Positions 1 through 5,133 of a stretch of DNA of 6,502 nt are shown here, piece by piece. How positions within the stretch are numbered: the stretch's first letter is position 1; every line of letters starts with the position of its first letter. The stretch comes from Chloroflexota bacterium (lineage in GTDB: Bacteria; Chloroflexota; Anaerolineae; J102), in contig JAADFV010000135.1 of assembly GCA_013152695.1 (NCBI GenBank), positions 1 to 6,502 on the forward strand. The letters are read 5' to 3'. Under the pieces are notes generated by a model. That model saw only the letters and a program-made list of their open reading frames with translations, did not search any database and was not told where the DNA came from. A program made the position numbers and the translations under genes.

Positions 1-18
1 GGCCTCCCCGACTCCCAC

Positions 19-89
19 GCGGGCGTGGTGTAGTGGTAACACTAGAGCCTTCCAAGCTCTCGTCACGGGTTCGAATCCCGTCGCCCGCT
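19..89 (+). tRNA. tRNA-Gly (anticodon TCC)
   Basis: The 71-nt sequence folds as a complete cloverleaf. The acceptor stem pairs GCGGGCG (19-25) with CGCCCGC (82-88), and the discriminator is T89, as is usual for bacterial glycine tRNAs. The D-arm pairs GTG (28-30) with CAC (40-42). The anticodon stem pairs AGAGC (44-48) with GCTCT (56-60) around the loop CTTCCAA, which puts anticodon TCC at 51-53. The T-stem pairs ACGGG (65-69) with CCCGT (77-81) around TTCGAAT. It decodes GGA (and GGG by wobble). The next bases after T89 are CTT, so the 3' CCA is not encoded and must be added by a CCA-adding enzyme. Only 18 nt lie upstream in the window, so no promoter can be judged. It probably shares a transcript with the tRNA 31 nt downstream. 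Confidence 0.96.
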
Positions 90-120
90 CTTCTTCCCCC
101 GGCCAACAAAATCAAAAAAC

Positions 121-194
121 GGGGCCCTAGCTCAAGTGGTTAGAGCAGCGGTCTCATAAACCGCCGGTTCTCGGTTCGAGCCCGGGGGGCCCCA
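121..194 (+). tRNA. tRNA with anticodon CAT (Ile2 or elongator Met)
   Basis: This is a 74-nt cloverleaf. The acceptor pairs GGGGCCC (121-127) with GGGCCCC (187-193), followed by discriminator A194. The D-stem pairs GCTC (130-133) with GAGC (143-146). The anticodon stem pairs GCGGT (148-152) with ACCGC (160-164) around CTCATAA, giving anticodon CAT at 155-157. The T-stem pairs CTCGG (170-174) with CCGGG (182-186), with one G-U pair. The anticodon stem lacks the three consecutive G-C pairs next to the loop that mark initiator tRNA, and the first acceptor pair is a normal G-C, so it is not tRNA-fMet. Anticodon CAT alone cannot separate elongator Met from the Ile2 tRNA whose C34 is changed to lysidine by TilS. 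The body resembles the GGGCC-type Ile tRNAs I know, so I lean to Ile2 without certainty. The bases after A194 are CCT, so CCA is not encoded. Confidence 0.93.
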
Positions 195-207
195 CCTTTC
201 CAAGAAT

Positions 208-236
208 CCTGCTTGACGGCAGGTTTTTTTCTTTTT
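208..236 (+). terminator. Rho-independent terminator of the tRNA pair
   Basis: The perfect 5-bp stem CCTGC (208-212) / GCAGG (219-223) closes a 6-nt loop TTGACG. It is followed at once by seven T, one C and five more T (224-236). It ends the rightward tRNA transcript 13 nt after the second tRNA. On the opposite strand the hairpin is not followed by a T-run, so it is mainly one-directional. The TAA stop codon of the convergent NYN-domain gene (235-237) lies in the end of the T-tract. Confidence 0.85.
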
Positions 237-735
237 ACTCCCCCACCCCATCCTCTTCCCCCCTCTGAAACAGCTGTAGCCACGTCTCCACCTCTTGTTT
301 CGAGAGCTTGGGCTCAGGGCGCAAGCGCCGGGGGTGGGGGGATTTCTGGCGTTTGCGCTGAGATGCCAGGGCCATAAACTCACTCTGACTTAGCACCCGG
401 GCGCCGAGCCCCCGTACGGCCTGGCGTAAAACCGCGTCGTTAGTCACCACCACCACATTCTTTTTGATCAGCTCATCCCGCACTTTGTCTAAAATGACTT
501 TGTCTGCCTTAGTACGGTATGAGGCGGCAAATACAGCACGGACACCACCGCCGGAAAGGGCGCGCGAAACACCACCGGGGATGCCTCCATCAAATACGAC
601 CGTAATCGGTTGATGTAATTGAGGCTGATGGGCGCGTAGCCACTGTACCAGCCGCCATTCGTCATCCGCTTGCTCCAGACTGATACCCGGCACCAATCCA
701 CTACCAATGAGATTATGTCCGTCGATGATGTACAT
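235..735 (-). CDS. YacP/Rae1-like NYN-domain ribonuclease (DUF901)
   Basis: This encodes a 166-residue protein of the NYN (PIN-like) nuclease superfamily. It begins with the family signature MYIIDGHNLIG (D5, N8). Then come a strand with VVFDGG (45-51), the acidic helix YRTKADKVILD (D78, D83), and VVVVTNDAVLRQAVRGLGARVLSQSEF (D100), in the order seen in YacP proteins. D5, D78 and D100 are the expected metal ligands. A basic stretch at 126-140, rich in R and K, suggests RNA contact. Bacillus YacP (Rae1) cleaves mRNA in the ribosomal A site; whether this homologue does so is inference. I chose the ATG at 735 because the signature normally starts the protein. An in-frame TTG at 771 would add 12 residues and lies 9 nt after the stop of the upstream formimidoyltransferase. 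Neither start has a good Shine-Dalgarno. The gene is probably co-transcribed with that enzyme. Confidence 0.85.
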   Translation of the reverse strand: MYIIDGHNLIGSGLVPGISLEQADDEWRLVQWLRAHQPQLHQPITVVFDGGIPGGVSRALSGGGVRAVFAASYRTKADKVILDKVRDELIKKNVVVVTNDAVLRQAVRGLGARVLSQSEFMALASQRKRQKSPHPRRLRPEPKLSKQEVETWLQLFQRGEEDGVGE

Positions 736-780
736 GAATAGGAAAACGTCGTTGCCTGCAAACAAGGCCAAACGACCATC

Positions 781-1671
781 TCATTTAAGATGCCATTCCA
801 GAATACTTTCAGGCTTGAGATTGTCAAGCTGGAGATACCACTGCGCCGCATCCAACAATGCCTGCTCAGGAATGAGTCCGATTAACTCGGCACTGTGAAT
901 ACCCACACCATAGCGGCTGGCCTCACGACGGACTAGCTCTGTCACACGGTAGATTGGAGTGCGTGTGTAATCAAGAAAATTCATCGACACCTGAGCCCGG
1001 CCTTCCACCAACAAACCCATCGCCTGCAAATAACGCATTCCTCCTGAGGAATGGCGGATGGCTTTTGCGATCTTCTTGGCAATAGCCACATCGTCAGTGG
1101 TCAGATAAATGTTATAGGCAATCAGGGGTGGTCGCGCCCCAATCACCGTTGCCCCGGCGGAGCCGAGTCGAGGCGGGCCAAAATCGGGTAAACGATCACT
1201 GTCTCCTGCTTCCAGGGCAGCCTTCAGCCCCTCGTACTCGCCTTTACGAATGTGCGCCAGCACTTCACGGTCGGGTCGTGTGGCTGCTTTGTAGTAAAGG
1301 TAGGTCGGAATATTCAGCTCTTTACTCACACGCTGGGCCAGAGACCGAGCCAGAGCCACACATTCATCCATGCTAATGTCACGGATGGGCACTAGAGGCA
1401 CAACATCGGTGGCACCAATGCGCGGATGCTCCCCCCGCTGCTGATTCATATCGATCAACTCTGCCGCTTTGGCGATGCCACGAAACAGAGCCTCGGTTAC
1501 GGCCTCGGGGGAACCGACGAGGGTAACCACACTACGATTGTGATCAGGATCAGAGGAATGATCGATGATACGGGCACCTTCCACGCTGCCGTAAGCAGCG
1601 AGAATGGCGTCGATGACTTCTTGGCGACGTCCTTCGGAAAAATTGGGAACAGATTCGATTATGGCTGTCAT
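781..1671 (-). CDS. ftcD: Glutamate formimidoyltransferase (single-domain)
   Basis: This encodes 296 residues matching the transferase part of formimidoyltransferase-cyclodeaminase. The enzyme moves the formimino group from N-formiminoglutamate to tetrahydrofolate, the last step of one histidine breakdown route, in the cytosol. Visible marks are the N-terminal ESVPNFSEGR, DHNRSVVTLVG (43-53), and GEHPRIGATDVVPLVP with H82 at the position of the catalytic His82 of the mammalian enzyme. PRLGSAGATVIGAR (167-180) and the C-terminal half HSAELIGLIPEQALLDAA also fit. The length equals the transferase domain alone; no cyclodeaminase domain follows, and the next gene is an unrelated nuclease. No other histidine-utilisation gene is in view. 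The ATG at 1671 gives the usual family N-terminus. I see no Shine-Dalgarno before it. A 151-nt gap upstream carries a promoter-like element. Confidence 0.94.
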   Translation of the reverse strand: MTAIIESVPNFSEGRRQEVIDAILAAYGSVEGARIIDHSSDPDHNRSVVTLVGSPEAVTEALFRGIAKAAELIDMNQQRGEHPRIGATDVVPLVPIRDISMDECVALARSLAQRVSKELNIPTYLYYKAATRPDREVLAHIRKGEYEGLKAALEAGDSDRLPDFGPPRLGSAGATVIGARPPLIAYNIYLTTDDVAIAKKIAKAIRHSSGGMRYLQAMGLLVEGRAQVSMNFLDYTRTPIYRVTELVRREASRYGVGIHSAELIGLIPEQALLDAAQWYLQLDNLKPESILEWHLK

Positions 1672-1757
1672 GATAAAATTCGTCTGGGAGTGTAAAAGGG
1701 AGGGCTGAGTACGCCGGCCGCCAGCTTAGGGTACCGGCATTGGCCCATTCAGGAACC

Positions 1758-1767
1758 TTGTTAACAA
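1758..1767. promoter_or_regulatory. 10-bp palindrome at the predicted ftcD start site
   Basis: The sequence TTGTTAACAA is a perfect 10-bp inverted repeat. It lies immediately downstream of the predicted -10 element (1772-1777 on the minus strand) and spans the predicted transcription start near 1765. That position would suit a repressor operator, but no regulator is known from this window and the site could be chance. Confidence 0.25.
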
Positions 1768-1771
1768 CACC

Positions 1772-1780
1772 ATTATGCCA
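1772..1780 (-). promoter_or_regulatory. Extended -10 promoter element for ftcD block
   Basis: Read on the minus strand this is TGGCATAAT, an extended -10 (TGn then CATAAT) in the gap between the LOG-family gene and ftcD. The best -35 candidate, TTCTGA, is 19 nt upstream and weak, as expected where an extended -10 compensates. A start near 1765 gives a leader of about 94 nt before the ATG at 1671. The same GCATAATGG 9-mer occurs before the histidine phosphatase gene at 4368-4376. Confidence 0.4.
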
Positions 1781-1822
1781 CAACCTTGTACTGGATTCAG
1801 AAATACCAGCAGCCGTCCTCTT

Positions 1823-2299
1823 CTATTGGAGAAAAGAGAGGATATAAGCTACAGCTTCGGCAGGAGTTGCAACCACATGAACCCCGGGAATCTCCCAAGA
1901 ACGCAAACTTACCACCGGCTTACCCCATTTACAGGCCAAGGCAATCTCAGAAAGGGTGCCGTGCCCGCCGCCGATAGCAATCATGCCGATGCCGGCGCGC
2001 GCGACTACGGCATTCCGGGCTTCACCAAGGCCAGTGGCAATGGCAACCTGCAGCCATGGATTCGCTTCGCTGGTTTCGTTACCGGGGAGCAGCCCCACGG
2101 TGAGACCGCCTTGTGTGGCAGCGCCCCGGCAGACGGCAGCCATGACACCGCCCCGACCTCCACACACCACCCCCACCCCCGCTTTGGCCAACAAGCGCCC
2201 CACCTCTTCCGCCAAGACAGCCTCTTCTTTGCTGCATGTGGCACCTCCAACCACCGCAATCAGTTGCTGCCGGCGTTCTGTTCCTGCCTGCTCACTCAT
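1823..2299 (-). CDS. LOG/TIGR00725-type Rossmann nucleotide-binding protein
   Basis: This encodes 158 residues of the SLOG (LOG-like) superfamily, nearest in wording to the TIGR00725 group. Visible elements are LIAVVGGATCS (13-23, first strand and loop), VVCGGRGGVM (44-53), LTVGLLPG (66-73), TGLGEARNAVVAR (89-101) and MIAIGGGHGTLSEIALA (106-122). The last is the variant of the LOG catalytic motif PGGxGTxxE. E118 and R95 are kept, while the proline is replaced by glycine, so phosphoribohydrolase (cytokinin-activating) activity should not be assumed. The substrate is unknown; binding of a nucleotide or nucleotide-like molecule is inferred from the fold. The ATG at 2299 gives a normal N-terminus and overlaps the stop of the upstream phosphodiesterase gene in ATGAGTGA. 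A longer frame from 2341 uses a non-ATG start inside that gene and is unlikely. Confidence 0.88.
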   Translation of the reverse strand: MSEQAGTERRQQLIAVVGGATCSKEEAVLAEEVGRLLAKAGVGVVCGGRGGVMAAVCRGAATQGGLTVGLLPGNETSEANPWLQVAIATGLGEARNAVVARAGIGMIAIGGGHGTLSEIALACKWGKPVVSLRSWEIPGVHVVATPAEAVAYILSFLQ

Positions 2300-2882
2300 G
2301 ATGCCCCAACCTGAATTCGTGCAGTGAAGTATAAAGAGCACCCTGGGGCCGCAGTTGGCTGCGCATGAGATGCACAGAGTTCACCGCGCAAGTCCCCAAA
2401 GTTTCCGGTACGTCCAGAGCCATCAGCTCTGCCCCCAGTTGCCGTCGTTCCTGGCTCCCCGCCTCGCGCTTCACTCGTGCCAGAGTGAGATGCCCGTTGA
2501 ACGGCCGCCTTTCCTCTTCCCACCCCAGGCGTGTCATAGCCTGATCGACCCTGGCAGCCAGTGCTTGCAATCTCTTTTCGGGATCATTCACTCCCACCCA
2601 GAGTACGTTTGGGCGTCGTGTGTTGGGAAAACAACCCAAACCACCGATCGTTATGACAAAGGGATTATGGAGTACGGCTACTTTTTGCAAAGCGGTTTCC
2701 AATTCGGCAAGGCGAGCAGAATCGGTCTCTCCCAGAAACTTGAGGGTGATGTGAATACTTTCGGGCCGTGTCCAGCGTAAGGGATAGGCTGACAACTGCC
2801 GGCGAAGCTGATTTTGCACATCGGCCAACCTGGTGAGCAGTATGTCGGAAAGATTAACTGAAATGAACAATCGCCACATCAT
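2292..2882 (-). CDS. thpR: RNA 2',3'-cyclic phosphodiesterase (2H family)
   Basis: This encodes 196 residues of the 2H phosphoesterase superfamily, ThpR (formerly LigT) branch. ThpR opens 2',3'-cyclic phosphate ends of RNA to 2'-phosphates and can act as a 2'-5' RNA ligase in vitro. Both HxTx signatures are present: HITLKFLG (H44, T46) and HLTLARVK (H131, T133). They lie 87 residues apart, as the two-lobed fold requires. The N-terminus MWRLFISVNL and the segment LRWTRPESIH before the first signature are typical. Length is normal for the family. Two adjacent ATG codons (2882 and 2879) are possible. AGGAG at 2892-2896 is 9 nt from the first. It follows the UbiD gene after 6 nt, and its own last 8 nt overlap the next gene, so the three are very likely one operon. 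Confidence 0.93.
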   Translation of the reverse strand: MMWRLFISVNLSDILLTRLADVQNQLRRQLSAYPLRWTRPESIHITLKFLGETDSARLAELETALQKVAVLHNPFVITIGGLGCFPNTRRPNVLWVGVNDPEKRLQALAARVDQAMTRLGWEEERRPFNGHLTLARVKREAGSQERRQLGAELMALDVPETLGTCAVNSVHLMRSQLRPQGALYTSLHEFRLGHHE

Positions 2883-2888
2883 TCGCGT

Positions 2889-4223
2889 TTACTCCTGAGG
2901 AGAAAGAAACGGGATCGGATCGATAGGGGGGAGAGAGACGCGCTGAAAATGTGAGGGATGAGCTGGCCCTTCGGGTGTATCCCAGGGAATAGTAGCATCA
3001 AGACCCAGTTTATCGCTGCGCGATTTCTGTCCGGGAATATGACGAGCGGAGGGATCGAGAGAACTGGAAGGCCGGTCGGGGAATAGGATAAGGTCGCGTC
3101 CGGCCTGAAAGCGGGTGGCAATCGCCCACTCTACCGCCTGCATGTCAAAAAGATCGATGTCTTTGTCGACGATGACCACATGCTTGAGAGAAGGATGCCC
3201 GACGAAGGCTGCATCGATAGCTTTGCGGCCGTCATCGGGATGCTGCTTATCGATTTGTACCACGGCGTGGAGCCAGGAAGCGCCGCCTGGCGTAATGTGA
3301 ACATTACACGCCTTGACAACCTGATTGACCGCGGCATAAATGCTGGGCTCTTTGGGCATGCCCATCAATAACTTGTGTTCACTGTAGCCGGGAAGGAGGG
3401 CTTGATAAATCGCTTCCCGGCGGTGCGTTATGCGATCGATGACAATGACCGGCTGCTGTCGTATGATGTCGGTCGTTCCCGTCAAATCGATGAAAGGTCC
3501 TTCTGCGACCAAATCATGGGTAATGCGGCCTTCCAGGACAAATTCGGCGGCCGCTGGCACGACAAGATCATTGGTTTGGCAGGGCACCAGCGGTGTAGGA
3601 GCCAAAGCCTGGGCAATATCAAGCTCACTCACACCGGGAGGCGGGGACATGCTTGCCGCCAGAAGGACATGCAGAGGCAAACCGATGCAGATCGAAACAG
3701 GGAGATCATCTGAGCTCTTTTTCCAGGCATTGTACGTACCCCGGCCTTCCACCAGCCGCGCTGCACAGTGTCTCTTGTCCAAACGCAAGAGGCGATGGTA
3801 AGAAGCATTCAAGCCGGTATCGGGATCACGAATGATGGCCACGGCGGCAGTGGCATAAGGACCGGCATCATCGGGCCAGTGTTTCAAGAAAGGAAGGGTG
3901 GTAAGGTCTGGCTGGGGCTCGATTACTGCCTGGCAGGGTGCTTCCTGAACAAGGGGGGCAGACTGAGGATGTTGGAAGGCGTCGGCCAGGCGAAAGAGGA
4001 TTTCGGCCGGTTTACAGCCCAGGGCCAGAGCAAAATGCCGGCGATCGGCAGCAAGCCCGGTGACGACACGGTAAGCACTCCCCCGAACATGATTGAACAA
4101 AACAAGACGTCCATCCAGGGCCGCAGCCAGGGCCGCCAGCTCGAGATGAGGATCAACAGGCCGGTCTATGGTGACGAGCCAGCCTTGCTTTTGCGCTATT
4201 GCTAAAAATTGGGAGATGTCCAT
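2889..4223 (-). CDS. UbiD-family prenylated-FMN decarboxylase, archaeal-like type
   Basis: This encodes 444 residues of the UbiD family, which (de)carboxylates unsaturated or aromatic acids with prenylated FMN. The cofactor/catalytic pair N139...R144 (NASYHR) keeps the five-residue spacing seen in Fdc1 and E. coli UbiD. E200 matches the metal-ligand region, and E227 and E231 (AEFVLEG) match the acidic catalytic motif. Then follow EGPFIDLTGT (241-250), ALLPGYSEHKLLMGMPKEPSIY (275-296), VDKDIDLFD (352-360), RFQAGRDL (371-378) and DAT (409-411). The EGPFxDLTGT wording and the short length recall archaeal-type UbiD proteins rather than E. coli UbiD (EGPYGDHTGYY). No UbiX flavin prenyltransferase is in the window, so the substrate cannot be assigned. 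The ATG at 4223 has only a weak ribosome site. The gene heads the leftward operon, with a promoter candidate at 4292-4321. Confidence 0.92.
   Translation of the reverse strand: MDISQFLAIAQKQGWLVTIDRPVDPHLELAALAAALDGRLVLFNHVRGSAYRVVTGLAADRRHFALALGCKPAEILFRLADAFQHPQSAPLVQEAPCQAVIEPQPDLTTLPFLKHWPDDAGPYATAAVAIIRDPDTGLNASYHRLLRLDKRHCAARLVEGRGTYNAWKKSSDDLPVSICIGLPLHVLLAASMSPPPGVSELDIAQALAPTPLVPCQTNDLVVPAAAEFVLEGRITHDLVAEGPFIDLTGTTDIIRQQPVIVIDRITHRREAIYQALLPGYSEHKLLMGMPKEPSIYAAVNQVVKACNVHITPGGASWLHAVVQIDKQHPDDGRKAIDAAFVGHPSLKHVVIVDKDIDLFDMQAVEWAIATRFQAGRDLILFPDRPSSSLDPSARHIPGQKSRSDKLGLDATIPWDTPEGPAHPSHFQRVSLPPIDPIPFLSPQE
2892..2896 (-). promoter_or_regulatory. Shine-Dalgarno of thpR
   Basis: AGGAG on the minus strand sits 9 nt before the first ATG (2882) of the phosphodiesterase gene. 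It is made from the last two sense codons of the UbiD gene (CAG GAG before TAA), so ribosomes finishing UbiD cover it. It is the strongest ribosome-binding site in the window and supports translational coupling. Confidence 0.7.
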
Positions 4224-4291
4224 AAATTGAGGCCACCGGAATCAAGTCTGATGAATCAAAGATATCCGAAAACAAATGATTTCTGCCCGAG

Positions 4292-4321
4292 ATTGTATCA
4301 GAGGCAGGGATACATTGCGAA
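4292..4321 (-). promoter_or_regulatory. Promoter candidate of the UbiD-thpR-LOG operon
   Basis: On the minus strand TGATACAAT (4292-4300) is an extended -10 with only one mismatch to TATAAT. TTCGCA (4316-4321) stands 18 nt upstream as a weak -35. The predicted start near 4285 leaves a leader of about 60 nt before the UbiD ATG. It lies in the 158-nt divergent gap and does not overlap the rightward promoter. Confidence 0.5.
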
Positions 4322-4333
4322 CTAACCGGGGCC

Positions 4334-4368
4334 TATTTTCGAAACTTGTGAGAACAGAGATATTTTCG
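4334..4368 (+). repeat. Direct repeat TATTTTCG flanking the -35 box
   Basis: The 8-mer TATTTTCG occurs at 4334-4341 and again at 4361-4368, with starts 27 nt apart. The first copy is just upstream of the proposed -35 (4346-4351) and the second abuts the proposed -10 (4369-4374) of the histidine phosphatase gene. The placement would fit a regulator site. With only two short copies it may be chance in an AT-rich promoter. Confidence 0.3.
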
Positions 4369-4374
4369 CATAAT
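4346..4374 (+). promoter_or_regulatory. Promoter candidate of the histidine phosphatase gene
   Basis: TTGTGA (4346-4351) and CATAAT (4369-4374) are separated by exactly 17 nt, the optimal sigma70-type spacing. Transcription would begin at about 4381-4382, on the ATG at 4382, which predicts a leaderless mRNA. This also argues against the upstream ATG at 4373, which overlaps the -10 itself. Confidence 0.5.
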
Positions 4375-4381
4375 GGGGAGC

Positions 4382-5035
4382 ATGACACAACCATCATCTC
4401 AAGCAACGACCTTTTTTCTGATCCGGCACGGTGAAACTGACGCTAATCGTTCCGGTATTTGGCAGGGTGCTACAGATAGCCCCCTGAACGAACGAGGCCT
4501 CATGCAAGCACAGGCGGTAGCGAGGCTTTTGCGAGCAAGAGCCGAACCCCTTGCTGCCATCTACACCAGTCCCCTGCAACGAGCCCAACAGACGGCCCAG
4601 GAGATCGCCTCCCAGGTCAAACTGAAAAACATCCACCTCCTTCCTGAGTTGGCCGAATTTAATCTCGGCGAGTGGGAAGGACTGAGCTATGAAGTTCTGC
4701 GTAATGATAAACGTTTGTGGGATCGCATGAACGAGGACCCCAACTTCACGCCTCCCGCGGGAGAATCAGCCGTGCAGTTCGCCACACGTCTGGTCAACGC
4801 CTTTACCACTATCGCCCAAACCCATAAGGGCGAACAGATTGTCGTCGTCAGTCATGGCGGTGCTATTGCCACGGCTCTAGCCATGCTTCTCGATCAGGAT
4901 GGACGTGAATGGCCCCGTTATCAAATGGCTAATTGCGGCCTTTCTGAATTGCGTTTTACGCCCCAACCGCAACTGGTACGCTTCAATGAAATCGCTCATT
5001 TGCAAGGTATCGGTAATCTTGAAAATTGGCGCTGA
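4382..5035 (+). CDS. Histidine phosphatase superfamily (phosphoglycerate mutase-like)
   Basis: This encodes 217 residues of branch-1 histidine phosphatases, which work through a phosphohistidine. The signature FLIRHGETDANRSG is near the N-terminus, with the histidine that becomes phosphorylated. SPLQRAQQTA supplies the second conserved arginine, ELAEFNLGEWEG the acid, and VVVSHGGAIATAL the second catalytic histidine. All core residues are present, so the enzyme should be active. The substrate is not readable: the family includes GpmB-like and alpha-ribazole phosphatase (CobC-like) members and many broad phosphatases. No cobalamin or glycolysis gene is nearby. I chose the ATG at 4382 because the predicted promoter starts there. 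The in-frame ATG at 4373 would add three residues. GGGGAG ends one base before 4382, too close for a normal Shine-Dalgarno. The gene runs divergently from the UbiD operon. Confidence 0.92.
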   Translation: MTQPSSQATTFFLIRHGETDANRSGIWQGATDSPLNERGLMQAQAVARLLRARAEPLAAIYTSPLQRAQQTAQEIASQVKLKNIHLLPELAEFNLGEWEGLSYEVLRNDKRLWDRMNEDPNFTPPAGESAVQFATRLVNAFTTIAQTHKGEQIVVVSHGGAIATALAMLLDQDGREWPRYQMANCGLSELRFTPQPQLVRFNEIAHLQGIGNLENWR

Positions 5036-5051
5036 ACCCGGCATTTCTTCC

Positions 5052-5080
5052 TTGTGGAAAATGAGGTTTCCCCATAATTT
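5052..5080 (+). promoter_or_regulatory. Weak promoter candidate upstream of the YdcF-like gene
   Basis: TTGTGG (5052-5057) is followed after 17 nt by TAATTT (5075-5080), or after 15 nt by CATAAT (5073-5078). It would give a leader of about 65-70 nt before the ATG at 5154. It competes with the nearer TGGCATAAA element at 5134-5142. The 118-nt gap also holds two small hairpins (5056-5071 and 5099-5114) without T-tracts, so no terminator of the phosphatase gene is evident and read-through is possible. Confidence 0.25.
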
Positions 5081-5133
5081 ACGCCAACTATCACTCCAGG
5101 CAAGGGATTTTGCCCCCAGAACCGGCAACGATA

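Noticed and set aside
121..194. Initiator tRNA-fMet
   Set aside because: The anticodon stem lacks the three G-C pairs next to the loop and the first acceptor pair is an ordinary G-C.
1..236. tRNA cluster as an integration site with a nearby mobile element
   Set aside because: No integrase, no direct repeat of a tRNA 3' end and no foreign-looking genes are present downstream; an intrinsic terminator and a housekeeping gene follow.
1690..1740. GCCGG...CCGGC inverted repeat in the ftcD leader as a riboswitch or attenuator
   Set aside because: The 5-bp stem with a 16-nt loop is weak, there is no conserved riboswitch core or T-tract, and GC-rich sequence gives such pairs by chance.
1775..2314. 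Long plus-strand open frame (179 codons) across the LOG-like gene
   Set aside because: It lies wholly opposite to a gene with clear family motifs, its translation is low-complexity in P, T and H, and no family is recognisable. It is a shadow of the minus-strand gene.
2300..2341. Upstream extension of the LOG-like protein by 14 residues
   Set aside because: It would start at a non-ATG codon deep inside thpR and add residues not typical of the family; the ATG at 2299 overlaps the thpR stop in a standard coupling arrangement.
3375..4205. Several plus-strand open frames (up to 145 codons) opposite the UbiD gene
   Set aside because: UbiD motifs run continuously on the minus strand through this region. 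The plus frames overlap each other, lack ribosome sites and resemble no family.
5056..5114. Two hairpins (GGAAA/TTTCC and GGCAA/TTGCC) as terminators of the phosphatase gene
   Set aside because: Each has only a 5-bp stem and no T-tract follows, so they do not meet the form of an intrinsic terminator.
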